From: Streptomyces sp. TRM70350 | Lineage (GTDB): Bacteria; Actinomycetota; Actinomycetes; Streptomycetales; Streptomycetaceae | Direction of reading: 5' to 3' | Length of the DNA stretch: 64,000 bases | Assembly (NCBI RefSeq): GCF_019219825.1 | Contig: NZ_JAHUXH010000035.1 | Coordinates: forward strand, 1 to 64,000 | In this document: positions 16,244 to 24,724 of the stretch, piece by piece | How the letters are laid out: each line of letters opens with the position of its first letter | Position numbering within the stretch: the stretch's first letter is position 1 | Notes under the pieces: generated by a model | What the model saw: the letters and a program-made list of their open reading frames with translations, nothing else | Databases searched by the model: none | Told to the model about the DNA's origin: nothing | Position numbers and translations under genes: made by a program

Positions 16244-17077
16244 GTGGTCGATGGTGCGGTGGGTACGGGTGGCGAGCCGGAGTCGTCGGACAGTCTGCGG
16301 ACGTTCGGGGCGGTGGTCCAGGCGTTGCGGGAGCATGCGGGGCTGAGCCGGGAGGAGTTCGGGGATCTGGTAGGGCTCTCCAAACACACGGTGGCGTCGG
16401 TGGAGTTGGGGCGACGGATGCCGGACCCGAAGTTCCCGGATCGCGCGGAACCGGTGCTCGGCAACACAGGGGCCCTGAGGCGGTCGGCGCAGCATCTGGT
16501 TCGACAGCCCGGACTGGCGGCGTGGTTTCGGCGGTGGGCGCAGCTGGAGGCCACGGCGATCACGCTGTACACGTACGAATGCCGGTTGGTTCCGGGCTTG
16601 TTGCAGACGGAGGCGTACGCACGGACGCTGTTCCGGAACCAGCTGCCGCCGCTGGACGACGAACAGATCGAGGCACAGTGGCTCGCACGGGCGGAGCGGC
16701 AGCGGTTACTCAGGGAGCGGCCCAACACGGCGTTCAGCTTCCTCATCGAAGAGCACGTGTTCCTGCGGCGGACGGGCGGGATGGAGGTTACGCGGGAGCT
16801 CATCGATCACGTACTGGAGATCTCGGAGCTGAGGAACGTCGAGATCCAGATCATGCCACTGGTACGGGAGACGCACGCGGGTCTGGACGGTCCCATCCGC
16901 TTGCTTGAGACGCCGAACAACAAGTGGTTCGCGTATTGCGAAGGGCAGCGAGGCGGCCTGCTCATCTCTGACCCGAAGGAGGTCAGCGTCCTCCAGATGC
17001 GCTATGCGAGGATGCGTTCACAGGCTCTCACCCTGGAGGACTCCGTGAGCCTGCTGCAACGGATGCGAGGAGCCTAA
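16244..17077 (+). CDS. XRE-family regulator with DUF5753 domain (WhiJ-like)
   Basis: This 277-residue protein has an N-terminal helix-turn-helix (residues 21-60: LREHAGLSREEFGDLVGLSK then HTVASVELGRRMPD). A DUF5753 region follows: LAAWFRRWAQLEATAITLY, YECRLVPGLLQTEAYARTLF, VFLRRTGGMEVTRELIDHVL and VEIQIMPLVRETHAGLDGP. Such proteins are paired with small DUF397 proteins and, often, an anti-sigma-like ATPase; WhiJ of S. coelicolor, which represses development, is the best-known example. GTG start with GGAGG 9 bp upstream. Its stop overlaps the start of the DUF397 gene (TAATG). Confidence 0.88.
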   Translation: MVDGAVGTGGEPESSDSLRTFGAVVQALREHAGLSREEFGDLVGLSKHTVASVELGRRMPDPKFPDRAEPVLGNTGALRRSAQHLVRQPGLAAWFRRWAQLEATAITLYTYECRLVPGLLQTEAYARTLFRNQLPPLDDEQIEAQWLARAERQRLLRERPNTAFSFLIEEHVFLRRTGGMEVTRELIDHVLEISELRNVEIQIMPLVRETHAGLDGPIRLLETPNNKWFAYCEGQRGGLLISDPKEVSVLQMRYARMRSQALTLEDSVSLLQRMRGA

Positions 17078-17322
17078 TGACCACCACCGAACTGGCCTGG
17101 TTCAAGAGCAGCTACAGCGGCGGTGACGGCGACGACTGTGTCGAGGTCGCCCTCTCCTGGCACAAGTCCAGCTACAGCAGCGGCGGTGACGGCGACTGCG
17201 TCGAGGTAGCCACCTCCCCCACCACCATCCACGTCCGCGACTCCAAGAACAAGCGCGGCCCCCAACTGACCCTCTCCCCCAAGGCCTGGGTCGGCTTCAT
17301 CTCCCGTATCTCAGTCCGCTGA
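17077..17322 (+). CDS. DUF397 protein with duplicated core motif
   Basis: This 81-residue protein contains two head-to-tail copies of the DUF397 signature: WFKSSYSGGDGDDCVEVA (residues 6-23) and WHKSSYSSGGDGDCVEVA (residues 28-45), followed by the normal ending IHVRDSKNKRGPQLTL and KAWVGFIS. Typical DUF397 proteins have one copy and about 60-70 residues. They act with the neighbouring XRE-DUF5753 regulator, probably as antagonist or ligand-dependent partner. Translationally coupled to that gene. Confidence 0.9.
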   Translation: MTTTELAWFKSSYSGGDGDDCVEVALSWHKSSYSSGGDGDCVEVATSPTTIHVRDSKNKRGPQLTLSPKAWVGFISRISVR

Positions 17323-17346
17323 CGCAGCGGTTGGCCACGCGGGGGT

Positions 17347-17493
17347 GTGGAGCCCGACTCCCGCGCAGCGATCAAGGAGCTCGCGACGGAGTACCAGGTG
17401 CGGCGGGTGATCGACGGCGCGCTGACCGAGCCGTTCGACGCCTACGTACGGCGTGAGTTCGAGCCACTGATCCGGGAGGCCGCCAACGGCTGA
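17347..17493 (+). CDS. Possible 48-residue small protein or gene remnant
   Basis: A GTG-started frame gives a 48-residue peptide with a well-formed amphipathic composition (RAAIKELATEYQVRRVIDGA, then EPFDAYVRREFEPLIREA) and Streptomyces-like third positions. It is in the same frame as the DUF397 gene and begins 24 bp after that gene's stop. No good ribosome site is seen, although GGGGG precedes the start. It may be a small helical protein or the end of a decayed gene. Confidence 0.3.
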   Translation: MEPDSRAAIKELATEYQVRRVIDGALTEPFDAYVRREFEPLIREAANG

Positions 17494-17586
17494 CTGCCGG
17501 GTCAGCCGAGCCCGGGCCACGCCGCGATCGGGGCGGCGACAGCGACATCACCGCGTACCATCGCACGCACACGAAAGGCTCGATGC

Positions 17587-17970
17587 ATGCTGGACAAGGC
17601 GTCGCCGTTGTGGTGGCTCTTCGCCGCCCTGAGCGCGGCGCTCTTCATCGCCCTGATGCTGCCGGGCATGGTCAACCGACGGCAGAAGGTCTTCGTCTCC
17701 TGCGGCCCGGCAGTGAACTTCCTGGCGCTGGTGGGTTTCTCCCTCGCCTCCAAGGAGTCCCTGAACGAGTGGCTCCCCGTGTACTGCGCGGTACTCGTGG
17801 GCGGTGCCCTGTGCGCCGTCGGGCACTGGAAGGCAATGCGCACGTTCATGACCTGGAAGGCGGAGAACCCCGGCAAACCCGAGAGTGAAGGCCCGGGCAC
17901 CCCCTGGATCCTGCAGCTGGCTTTCACCCTTCCCCTCCTGATGATTCCCGCCTTCCTGTACGTCACCTGA
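17587..17970 (+). CDS. Small integral membrane protein of unknown function
   Basis: This 127-residue protein has about four hydrophobic segments: WWLFAALSAALFIALMLPGM (about 8-27), FVSCGPAVNFLALVGFSLA (36-54), LPVYCAVLVGGALCAVG (64-80) and ILQLAFTLPLLMIPAFLYV (108-126). GAAAGG precedes the ATG. No motif identifies a family. It is a single gene between the WhiJ-type cluster and a Tat-exported protein. Confidence 0.65.
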   Translation: MLDKASPLWWLFAALSAALFIALMLPGMVNRRQKVFVSCGPAVNFLALVGFSLASKESLNEWLPVYCAVLVGGALCAVGHWKAMRTFMTWKAENPGKPESEGPGTPWILQLAFTLPLLMIPAFLYVT

Positions 17971-18062
17971 GCTGACCGAAAACGGGCTGTCCCCCGGCAT
18001 TGCCTTCTTCCGCGCGCTGGTTCACGGTGTCCAGCAGGTCCGGCCGAGGAGGGGGAAACGCC

Positions 18063-19157
18063 GTGCGGAGACGGAGATTTCTGGGTGGGGTGGGGGCGTT
18101 GGTGGGCGCGGGGGTCGGCATCGCAACCGGCACCGGCACCGCTGTCGCGTGGGACGGCGCCGCGCCCCGGGAGTGGGAGGCCGTCGGTGCGCCCGAGTGC
18201 ACGCCCGCCGCGCAACTGATCGACGTGGCCGCCGCCGGGACCGACCTCGCCTGGGCCGTCGGCGAGGAGGGGCGCAACGGCAGCACCCGGGGCACGCCGC
18301 TCGCCCTGGTCCGGTCCGGCGGGGCGTGGACGCGGGTCGGCCTCGCGCACCTCGGCTTCGGTGGGGCCCTGCACTCCGTCGCCGGTACCTGCGCCCGGTC
18401 CGCCTGGGCCGTCGGCACCGGCGCCCACCTGCTCGCCTGGGACGGCCGCACCTGGCAGGAGGCCGAGTTCCCGGGGCGCGGCCAGTCCGGCACCACTCTC
18501 ACCGGCGTCGCGGTCGCCCCCGACGGGGAGGTGTGGTGCTCCGGCCGCACCAGCGACGGCTCGGTGCTGATGCGAGGCGCGCGGACGTGGCTGCCCCCGC
18601 TTCCCAGCGGGAGCACCGCCACCCCCTCAGGCGTCCACGTGGCACCCGACGGGCAGGTCTGGGTCTACGGCCCCGGCATCGTTGCCCGCTGGAACGGCAC
18701 TGCCTGGACCGAACTCCCCGCCTACACCGGCATCCGCCTCACCGTCACCGGACTGCTCCCGGTCGCCCACGACGACATCTGGCTCACCGGCTACGACTAC
18801 GGAGTCGGCGGCCCGCCCGGCAAACCCCCCGGCGTCACCCTCCTCCACGGCGACGGTTCAACCTGGCAGAGCGTCACCGCGCCCTTCACCGTCGGCATGC
18901 TCACCGGGATCGTCGCCGACGAACGGGGACGGCCCGACCGTATCTCCGGCTGGGACTTCTGGGACCAGAACCGGGCGCACCACCTGCGCTGGGACCACGA
19001 CGGCGCCGCGTGGGTGAGCGAGCGGGGGGCCGCGTCCGATACGCCCGTGGTCATCAACTCCCTTGTGTCCGTGCCGGGTTCGGCCGGTGCGTACTGGGCG
19101 GTGGGTACGACGTCCTCCTCGCCGTATCCGCCCGCCCAGGTGCGCATCGAGCGGTGA
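18063..19157 (+). CDS. Tat-exported beta-propeller-like protein of unknown function
   Basis: The 364-residue precursor begins VRRRRFLGGVGALVGAG, a twin-arginine signal. The mature part has regularly spaced Trp-rich blades: DLAWAVGEEGRN, SAWAVGTGAHLLAWDGRTW, GEVWCSGRTSDGS, GQVWVYGPGIVARWNGTAW, DDIWLTGYDYGVGG and GAYWAVGTTSS. This spacing fits a six- or seven-bladed propeller. No catalytic residues can be named. The GTG at 18063 is used because GGAGGGGG lies upstream and the signal then starts at residue 1. It converges on the GH51 gene with only 20 bp between. Confidence 0.75.
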   Translation: MRRRRFLGGVGALVGAGVGIATGTGTAVAWDGAAPREWEAVGAPECTPAAQLIDVAAAGTDLAWAVGEEGRNGSTRGTPLALVRSGGAWTRVGLAHLGFGGALHSVAGTCARSAWAVGTGAHLLAWDGRTWQEAEFPGRGQSGTTLTGVAVAPDGEVWCSGRTSDGSVLMRGARTWLPPLPSGSTATPSGVHVAPDGQVWVYGPGIVARWNGTAWTELPAYTGIRLTVTGLLPVAHDDIWLTGYDYGVGGPPGKPPGVTLLHGDGSTWQSVTAPFTVGMLTGIVADERGRPDRISGWDFWDQNRAHHLRWDHDGAAWVSERGAASDTPVVINSLVSVPGSAGAYWAVGTTSSSPYPPAQVRIER

Positions 19158-19177
19158 CGGCTTCCAAGCCGCAGTTT

Positions 19178-20689
19178 CTACGCCAGCCGGATCACGTTCC
19201 AGGACAGCGGCTCCAGGACCGCCGTCAGACGGCCGTCCTCCAGGGTCGTGCCCTCGACGGCGTGCGGGGTGACGCGGTCGGGGTCGGTGAGCGTGTTGCG
19301 GGCGTCGGGGTCGGCGTCCGCGAGCGCGCTGTGCTCGACGACCCGGGTCACGTCCAGGGCGCTGACGGCGACTTCGAGGGGCAGCGGGTTCGTGCGGTCG
19401 CGGTTCACCGCGAAGAGCGTGACCGAGCCGTCGTCGGCGCGTACGGCGGTGGCGTGCAGCAGGGGGGTCTCGCCGTACTTCTGTGTCATGTACGTCGGTG
19501 AGTCCACGCGGACGTCGAGGACCTCGCCCCGGCCGTACTTCGACGCCTGCGCGAAGGGGAAGAACGTCGTCTGCCGCCAGGCCGGGCCACCGGGCTCCGT
19601 CATGATCGGGGCTATGACGTTGACGAGCTGCGCCAGGCAGGCGACGGTGACGCGGTCGGCGTGGCGGAGCAGCGCGATGAGGAGGGAGCCGAAGACGACG
19701 GCGTCGGTGACGCTGTAGTTGTCCTCCAGGAGGCGGGGGGCCTCCGGCCAGTCGAGGGGGTCGGCCTCGTTCTGCTCCTGGAATGTCGACATGTACCAGA
19801 CGTTCCACTCGTCGAAGGAGAGGTTGATCTTCTTCTTCGACTTGAGTTTCGCGCCCACGTGGTCGCAGGTCGCGACGACGTTCTCGATGAAGGACTCCAT
19901 GTCGACGGCGGAGGCGAGGAAGGAGTCGATGTCGCCGTCGTGGGGTTCGTAGTAGGCGTGGAGTGAGATGTAGTCGACCAGGTCGTAGGTCTCCTTGAGG
20001 ACCGTTGCCTCCCATTCGGCGAAGGTGGGCATGCCCTGGCCGGAGGAGCCGCAGGCGACGAGTTCGACGGTGGGGTCGATCTGGCGCATGGCGCGGGCGG
20101 TCTCGGCGGCGATACGGCCGTATTCCTCGGCGGTTTTGTGGCCGGTCTGCCAGGGGCCGTCCATTTCGTTGCCCAGGCACCACAGGCGGATGTTGAAGGG
20201 GTCCTTGTCGCCGTGGGTGACGCGGAGGTCGGAGAGGGCGGTTCCGGAGGGGTGGTTGGCGTATTCCTGGAGTTCGAGGGCTTCTTGTACGCCTCGGGTG
20301 CCGAGGTTGACGGCCATCATGGGTTCGGCTTCGGGGCCGAGTTTGGTGAGGAAGCGGATGTATTCGGAGAGGCCGAACTGGTTGGTTTCGGTGGAGCGCC
20401 AGGCGAGGTCCAGGCGGCGGGGGCGGGTCCCTGCGGGGCCGACCGTGTCCTCCCACTTGTAGCCCGAGACGAAGTTGCCGCCGGGGTAGCGGATGGTGGT
20501 GACGCCGAGTTCGCGGATCAGGTTCAGGACGTCTGTGCGGAGGCCTTCGGGGTCGGCTGTGGGGTGGGTGGGTTCGTGGATGCCGGTGTAGACGCAGCGG
20601 CCCAGGTGTTCCACGAAGGAGCCGAACAGGCGGGGGTTTACCTGGCCGATGGTGAAGGTGGGGTCGAGGGTGAAGCGGGCGGTGGGCAT
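19178..20689 (-). CDS. GH51 alpha-L-arabinofuranosidase (intracellular)
   Basis: This 503-residue protein without signal peptide has the GH51 layout: NPRLFGSFVEHLGRCVYTGI, TTIRYPGGNFVSGYKWEDTVG, LWCLGNEMDGPWQ (acid/base Glu in GNE), SLHAYYEP and NLSFDEWNVWY (nucleophile Glu in FDE). It is full length for the family. It would release L-arabinose from short arabino-oligosaccharides taken up by the ABC transporter encoded immediately upstream on the same strand. Start after GAAAGG. The 103-bp gap to the permease gene contains a family A repeat, so it may have its own promoter or be read through. Confidence 0.93.
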   Translation of the reverse strand: MPTARFTLDPTFTIGQVNPRLFGSFVEHLGRCVYTGIHEPTHPTADPEGLRTDVLNLIRELGVTTIRYPGGNFVSGYKWEDTVGPAGTRPRRLDLAWRSTETNQFGLSEYIRFLTKLGPEAEPMMAVNLGTRGVQEALELQEYANHPSGTALSDLRVTHGDKDPFNIRLWCLGNEMDGPWQTGHKTAEEYGRIAAETARAMRQIDPTVELVACGSSGQGMPTFAEWEATVLKETYDLVDYISLHAYYEPHDGDIDSFLASAVDMESFIENVVATCDHVGAKLKSKKKINLSFDEWNVWYMSTFQEQNEADPLDWPEAPRLLEDNYSVTDAVVFGSLLIALLRHADRVTVACLAQLVNVIAPIMTEPGGPAWRQTTFFPFAQASKYGRGEVLDVRVDSPTYMTQKYGETPLLHATAVRADDGSVTLFAVNRDRTNPLPLEVAVSALDVTRVVEHSALADADPDARNTLTDPDRVTPHAVEGTTLEDGRLTAVLEPLSWNVIRLA

Positions 20690-20726
20690 GGGGTCCTTTC
20701 GCCGTGTGGGTTGCTCTTGTGGTGCG

Positions 20727-20770
20727 TTCAGGTTGCTCGTGGCTGATCGCGCAGTTCCCCGCGCCCCTGA
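20727..20770. repeat. Dispersed intergenic repeat, family A, copy 2
   Basis: GTGGCTGATCGCGCAGTTCC followed by CCGCGCCCCTGA is nearly identical to the copy at 12661-12704. It lies between the GH51 gene and the MalG-type permease gene, within what looks like a single leftward transcription unit. Confidence 0.7.
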
Positions 20771-20792
20771 GGCCAACTGTCCCTGGGGCGTT

Positions 20793-21641
20793 TTATTGGC
20801 CTGCCAAGCCTGTGTGGGCCACCCCCGCCACTATCTGGCGTTGGAAGAAGATGAAGACGATCACCAGCGGGAGGCCTGCCATCAATCCCCCCGCCATCAG
20901 CTGGGCCCACTGGATGCCGTACGAGTTCATCACCGTTGCAATACCGTTCGGCATCGTCATCAGGTCGGGATTGTTCGTCACCATGTACGGCCAGAGGAAG
21001 TTGTTCCACGAGGCGATGAACGTGAAGATGCCCACCGCCGACAACGACGGGCGGGACAGGGGGAGAACGATCGTGAAGAAGACCCGCCAGCGGCCCGCGC
21101 CGTCGATGAACGCGGCCTCCTCCAGTTCCTTCGGGATGCCCTGGAAGAACTTGTAGAGGATGTACACCATCGCCGCCGGCGCGCACTGCGGGAGGATCAT
21201 GCCCCAGTAGGTGTCGACCATCCCCATCGCCTGGACGGTCGTGAAGAGCGGTACGCCCAGCACTGCCGGGGAGATCATCAGGCCCGCCATCACCAGGCCC
21301 AGCAGCGCCTTCTTGCCGCGGAACTCCGTGCGGGCGAAGCCGTACCCGGCCAGGGCGCTCACCAGGACCACGATGAAGGTGACGCAGACCGAGACCACGA
21401 CCGAGTTGACGAACCAGTTGGTGATGTTGCCGGTCTCGAAGATGTTCCGCCAGGCCTGGAGCGTCCAGTCCTCCGGGAGCCAGTGGGTGGGGACGGCCAC
21501 CGCCTCGGTCTCGCTCTTGAGGGAGGTGAAGAGCGTCCAGAGGATCGGGGCCGTCATCACCGCGGAGACCAGGGCGCCGAGGGTGGTGAGGGCGATCTGG
21601 CTCGGGGTCCAGCGGCGGCGTATTCCGGTGGCGGCACTCAT
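20793..21641 (-). CDS. Carbohydrate ABC transporter permease (MalG-type)
   Basis: This 282-residue protein has six hydrophobic segments and the EAA loop KELEEAAFIDGAGRWRVFFT (about residues 180-199) that contacts the ATPase. It resembles MalG/LacG-type inner-membrane subunits of CUT1 oligosaccharide importers. Its ATG overlaps the stop of the partner permease by 4 bp. No ATPase gene is in the cluster, which is usual in Streptomyces, where MsiK energises many such importers; that is family knowledge, not seen here. Confidence 0.9.
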   Translation of the reverse strand: MSAATGIRRRWTPSQIALTTLGALVSAVMTAPILWTLFTSLKSETEAVAVPTHWLPEDWTLQAWRNIFETGNITNWFVNSVVVSVCVTFIVVLVSALAGYGFARTEFRGKKALLGLVMAGLMISPAVLGVPLFTTVQAMGMVDTYWGMILPQCAPAAMVYILYKFFQGIPKELEEAAFIDGAGRWRVFFTIVLPLSRPSLSAVGIFTFIASWNNFLWPYMVTNNPDLMTMPNGIATVMNSYGIQWAQLMAGGLMAGLPLVIVFIFFQRQIVAGVAHTGLAGQ

Positions 21642-22579
21642 CGGACGGCCTCCTCACGCTTGCGCAGCAGCCACATCCGGGCGAGGGCGACGGCCGCGAT
21701 GATCAGGAAGAAGAGGATGGAGATCGCGGAGGCGTAGCCCACGCGGTAGCTGGTGAAGCCCTGTTCGAGGGTGTACTGGACGAGCGTGCGGGTCGATTCC
21801 TCCGGTCCGGGGCCGAACTCGTACATCACCACCACCTGGTCGAAGACCTGGAGTGAGGCCAGGATCTGGAGGGCCACGACCAGTCCGGTGACGTTGCGCA
21901 GCATGGGGAGCGTGATGTGGAGGGCGCGGTGCCAGGCGTTCGCGCCGTCCAGGGCCGCGGCCTCGTAGAGGTGGGGCGGGATGTTCTGGAGGGCGGCCAG
22001 GTAGAGCAGGAAGCTGAAGCCGACCGTCCACCAGAGGGTGGCGATGACGACCGCCGTCATGGCCGTCGACTTCTGGGTGAGCCAGGCCGACTCAAGGTGG
22101 AAGACGTGGTCGATCAGGCCGGTGTCGGGGTTGAACATCCAGCGCCACATGTTGCCGACGACCGTGGAGGGGAGGAGGAACGGCGCGAAGAAGCAGAGGC
22201 GCCAGAGCCACTTCGCGTGGTGGATGTGGTGGGCCAGCATCGCCAGGAGGAAGGCCAGCACCGTGATGCAGGGGACCACCAGGAGCGTGAAGTAGGCACT
22301 GTGGCCGAGCGAACTCCAGACCAGGGGGTCGCCCAGGGCCTCCGTGTAGTTGTCCAGGCCGACGAAGCTCGTGCCCTCGCCGGTGATGTTGGCGTCCGTC
22401 AGGCTCAGCCAGAGGCCGCGGGCGACGGGGGTGAGGACGAACAGGGCGTAGAGGAACAGGAAGGGGGCGACGAACCAGCCGCCGCGCTGGAGGGAGCGGC
22501 CGAGTCGGGCGCGGGCGCCGGTCGTGCCGACGGTGGCTGCGGGGCGTACGACCGCGGCCGTGGTGTCGAGGGTGGTCAT
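21638..22579 (-). CDS. Carbohydrate ABC transporter permease (MalF-type)
   Basis: This 313-residue protein has about six hydrophobic segments, an N-terminal cytoplasmic region, and the EAA loop IPPHLYEAAALDGANAWHRA (about residue 200). The first membrane segment is WFVAPFLFLYALFVLTPVARG. It forms the heterodimeric channel with the downstream MalG-type subunit. Its start overlaps the binding-protein stop (ATGA), so the three transport genes are coupled. Confidence 0.9.
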   Translation of the reverse strand: MTTLDTTAAVVRPAATVGTTGARARLGRSLQRGGWFVAPFLFLYALFVLTPVARGLWLSLTDANITGEGTSFVGLDNYTEALGDPLVWSSLGHSAYFTLLVVPCITVLAFLLAMLAHHIHHAKWLWRLCFFAPFLLPSTVVGNMWRWMFNPDTGLIDHVFHLESAWLTQKSTAMTAVVIATLWWTVGFSFLLYLAALQNIPPHLYEAAALDGANAWHRALHITLPMLRNVTGLVVALQILASLQVFDQVVVMYEFGPGPEESTRTLVQYTLEQGFTSYRVGYASAISILFFLIIAAVALARMWLLRKREEAVR

Positions 22580-23904
22580 GCCGTGCCGCCTCCCATGGGG
22601 TTCGGCATCTCCAGGAGTTGGGTCAGGACCTGGCGCATACGGCGGGCCGCGGCGCCCGGTGTCATGGAGCCGAGGTTGGCGGCGACGACGACCGGGCCGA
22701 TGCGCTGGGCGAGGGTGCCGGAGGAGCCCGCGAACCAGGCGGGGGGTTCCAGGGCCAGGTGGTCCATGGCGGAGGCGTACTCGGACTGCGGCGTGAGCCT
22801 GTGGTACGCGGGGTCGGTGAGGGTGGGGGTGTACGCCGGGATGTGGCCGCCCTTCGCCCAGTCCACGGCGTGCCGCACGATGTACGCGGCGAGTCGGTGC
22901 GCGGCCTCGTTGGCGGCGCCGCCCCGGTCGGACTGGTGGGGCAGGACGAAGGCGTGCGACTCGGCCTGCGTGGCGGGCTCACCGAAGAGCGGCGGCAGCG
23001 GGGTCGCGCCGTACGGGATCTTCGGGGCGTCGTAGACCGGCACCGACCAGCCGCCCTCCCAGACGAAGGCGCCGCCGTTCATGAAGTGCTCGGCGTCGGG
23101 GCTGCCCGCGATGTTGTAGCCGTCGGTGATGTGGCGGCGGAGGAACTCCAGGATCTCGGTGGCCTTGTCGGTGTCGAAGGTGACGTCGGTGAGGTGCTCG
23201 TCGTAGTAGGTGCCGCCGGCCTGGGCGTAGAAGGACATGAAGAACCACCAGGCGAAGTTCTGGTCGAAGGCGTGCAGGCCGATGGTCTGCAGGCCCTTCT
23301 TCACCACCTTCCGGGCCTCCTTGAGGGCGTCGAACCAGTCGTCGGGGGAGGTGAGGGTGATCAGGTTGCCGTCGTCGCCGATGAGGCCCGCCTGGGCGCA
23401 GATGTCCTTGCGGTAGAAGTTCAGCTGGGGGTGGATGTCGAGGGGCAGGGCGTACAACTGGCCGTCGATGAGTGAGCGTTGCCAGAGGATGGGGTTGAAG
23501 TCCTCCTCCCGCACGCCGTGTTCGGCCAGGAGGTCGATGTCGAAGGGGTCCAGCTGGCGTTCGGGGGCGAAGCCCGCGAGGCGGCCCAGGTGGAGGACGG
23601 CCAGGTCGGGGGCGCGGTTGCCCGAGGCCGCCATGGCGAGCTTGGTGTAGTACGGGTTGCCCCAGCGCAGGGTGGAGTCCTTGACGTCGACGCCGGGGGT
23701 GGCGGCGCGGAAGGCGTCCAGCATGTCGATCATGTTGACGCCGTCGCCGCCGCTGAAGAGGTTCCAGTAGCGGACCCGGGTGCGGGCGTCGGAGGCGAGG
23801 GCGTCGGCGCCCGTGCCGAGGGCGGCGAAGCCGAGGCTGCCGGCCACGGTCAGGCCGCCCAGTGCGGTGAGCAGTTGCCTGCGGTTCAGGCCAGGTTGTC
23901 CCAT
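22576..23904 (-). CDS. Extracellular oligosaccharide-binding protein with Tat signal
   Basis: The 442-residue precursor begins LNRRQLLTALGGLTVAGSLG, a twin-arginine signal without a lipobox Cys, unusual for a Gram-positive binding protein, which is more often a lipoprotein. The mature part is a SBP_bac_1 fold: VRYWNLFSGGDGVNMIDMLD, APDLAVLHLGRLAGFAP, LYALPLDIHPQLNFYRKDI and NGGAFVWEGGWSVPVYD. It probably binds arabino-oligosaccharides, inferred from the GH51 gene downstream and the arabinanase-type promoter upstream. First gene of the leftward operon. Confidence 0.88.
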   Translation of the reverse strand: MGQPGLNRRQLLTALGGLTVAGSLGFAALGTGADALASDARTRVRYWNLFSGGDGVNMIDMLDAFRAATPGVDVKDSTLRWGNPYYTKLAMAASGNRAPDLAVLHLGRLAGFAPERQLDPFDIDLLAEHGVREEDFNPILWQRSLIDGQLYALPLDIHPQLNFYRKDICAQAGLIGDDGNLITLTSPDDWFDALKEARKVVKKGLQTIGLHAFDQNFAWWFFMSFYAQAGGTYYDEHLTDVTFDTDKATEILEFLRRHITDGYNIAGSPDAEHFMNGGAFVWEGGWSVPVYDAPKIPYGATPLPPLFGEPATQAESHAFVLPHQSDRGGAANEAAHRLAAYIVRHAVDWAKGGHIPAYTPTLTDPAYHRLTPQSEYASAMDHLALEPPAWFAGSSGTLAQRIGPVVVAANLGSMTPGAAARRMRQVLTQLLEMPNPMGGGTA

Positions 23905-23989
23905 TCCCTGCCCTTACTCTTCGAGAGACGGTCAGCTGACTCGTGCGACGCGTTCGATATATCGACCATCGCCCGTAACTTCGAACGGG

Positions 23990-24018
23990 ACCGTAAAGTC
24001 GAAGGACGTGCGCGTCAA
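23990..24018 (-). promoter_or_regulatory. Promoter of the oligosaccharide transporter operon
   Basis: On the minus strand, TTGACG (24018-24013) and TACGGT (23995-23990) are 17 bp apart, the same arrangement as the arabinanase promoter at 15150-15178. A perfect palindrome TCGATATATCGA lies downstream at 23954-23965 and is a likely regulator site. Confidence 0.65.
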
Positions 24019-24148
24019 TGGGTTGCGCACGACTTTCGGCGCCCAGTGATCGTTCTCGATTGAACAACGGTCGCGGGACCACATGACGCGGACAGTTCCG
24101 GCCGCGTACTCTCGAACCGCCCGCCGTACGGCGGTGGAAGGGGGTGCG

Positions 24149-24724
24149 ATGGATCTCGCGGCGCTACGGCGGTGGCGGCGCGCTCGGGCCATGCGCACGC
24201 TGGTCGCCGAGCTCGGCACCGCCCTGCGGACCCGCCCCCGTCCCCCCGCCGACGTACGCGAACTGTGCCGGGCGCTGTGCGAGGCGATGAGCGCGCAACG
24301 CGACGGACGGCCCGTCGAGCTGCTTTTCGAACGGTTCCCCGACGAGATCGAAGTGACCGGCCTGTGGGTGGAGTTCCAGGACTTCGACCTCGTCATCGTC
24401 GAGGAACGCGCCGAAGCCCAGCAGCAACTGGTCATCCTCGGACACGAGTTGTGGCACATGCACGCCGGACACGACCATCAGCACCTCACCGGGACGGCCG
24501 CGGCGCACGCCCTCGCGGGCCCGTCCGGCCGGAAGGGCGCCGCCCTCGCCGTCGCCGCCCGCAACGGCTCGCGCCGACGGGAGGAGGCCGAGGCCGACGA
24601 CTTCGGCCACCGGCTCGCCGCACTGTTCCGGCCCCTCCTCTGCGGCGACCGGAGCGCCGACGCCTCGCTCGACCCCGTGCACCGGTCCATGGGCTACCGC
24701 GGACGAAAGGGTGTGCGGCGGTGA
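24149..24724 (+). CDS. ImmA/IrrE-type zinc metallopeptidase
   Basis: This 191-residue protein has the zincin motif GHELWHMHAGH (HExxH, about residues 99-109) with upstream strands VTGLWVEFQDFDLVIVEER and a distal acidic motif EEAEADDFGHRLAAL that can supply the third ligand. Such proteins are regulatory proteases or toxin-like components. ATG at 24149 follows GGAAGGGGG; the earlier in-frame ATG at 24083 has no ribosome site. It overlaps the membrane gene by 4 bp (GTGA). The set ImmA - MAB_1171c-type membrane protein - FAD oxidoreductase is a recurring actinobacterial module. Confidence 0.85.
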   Translation: MDLAALRRWRRARAMRTLVAELGTALRTRPRPPADVRELCRALCEAMSAQRDGRPVELLFERFPDEIEVTGLWVEFQDFDLVIVEERAEAQQQLVILGHELWHMHAGHDHQHLTGTAAAHALAGPSGRKGAALAVAARNGSRRREEAEADDFGHRLAALFRPLLCGDRSADASLDPVHRSMGYRGRKGVRR

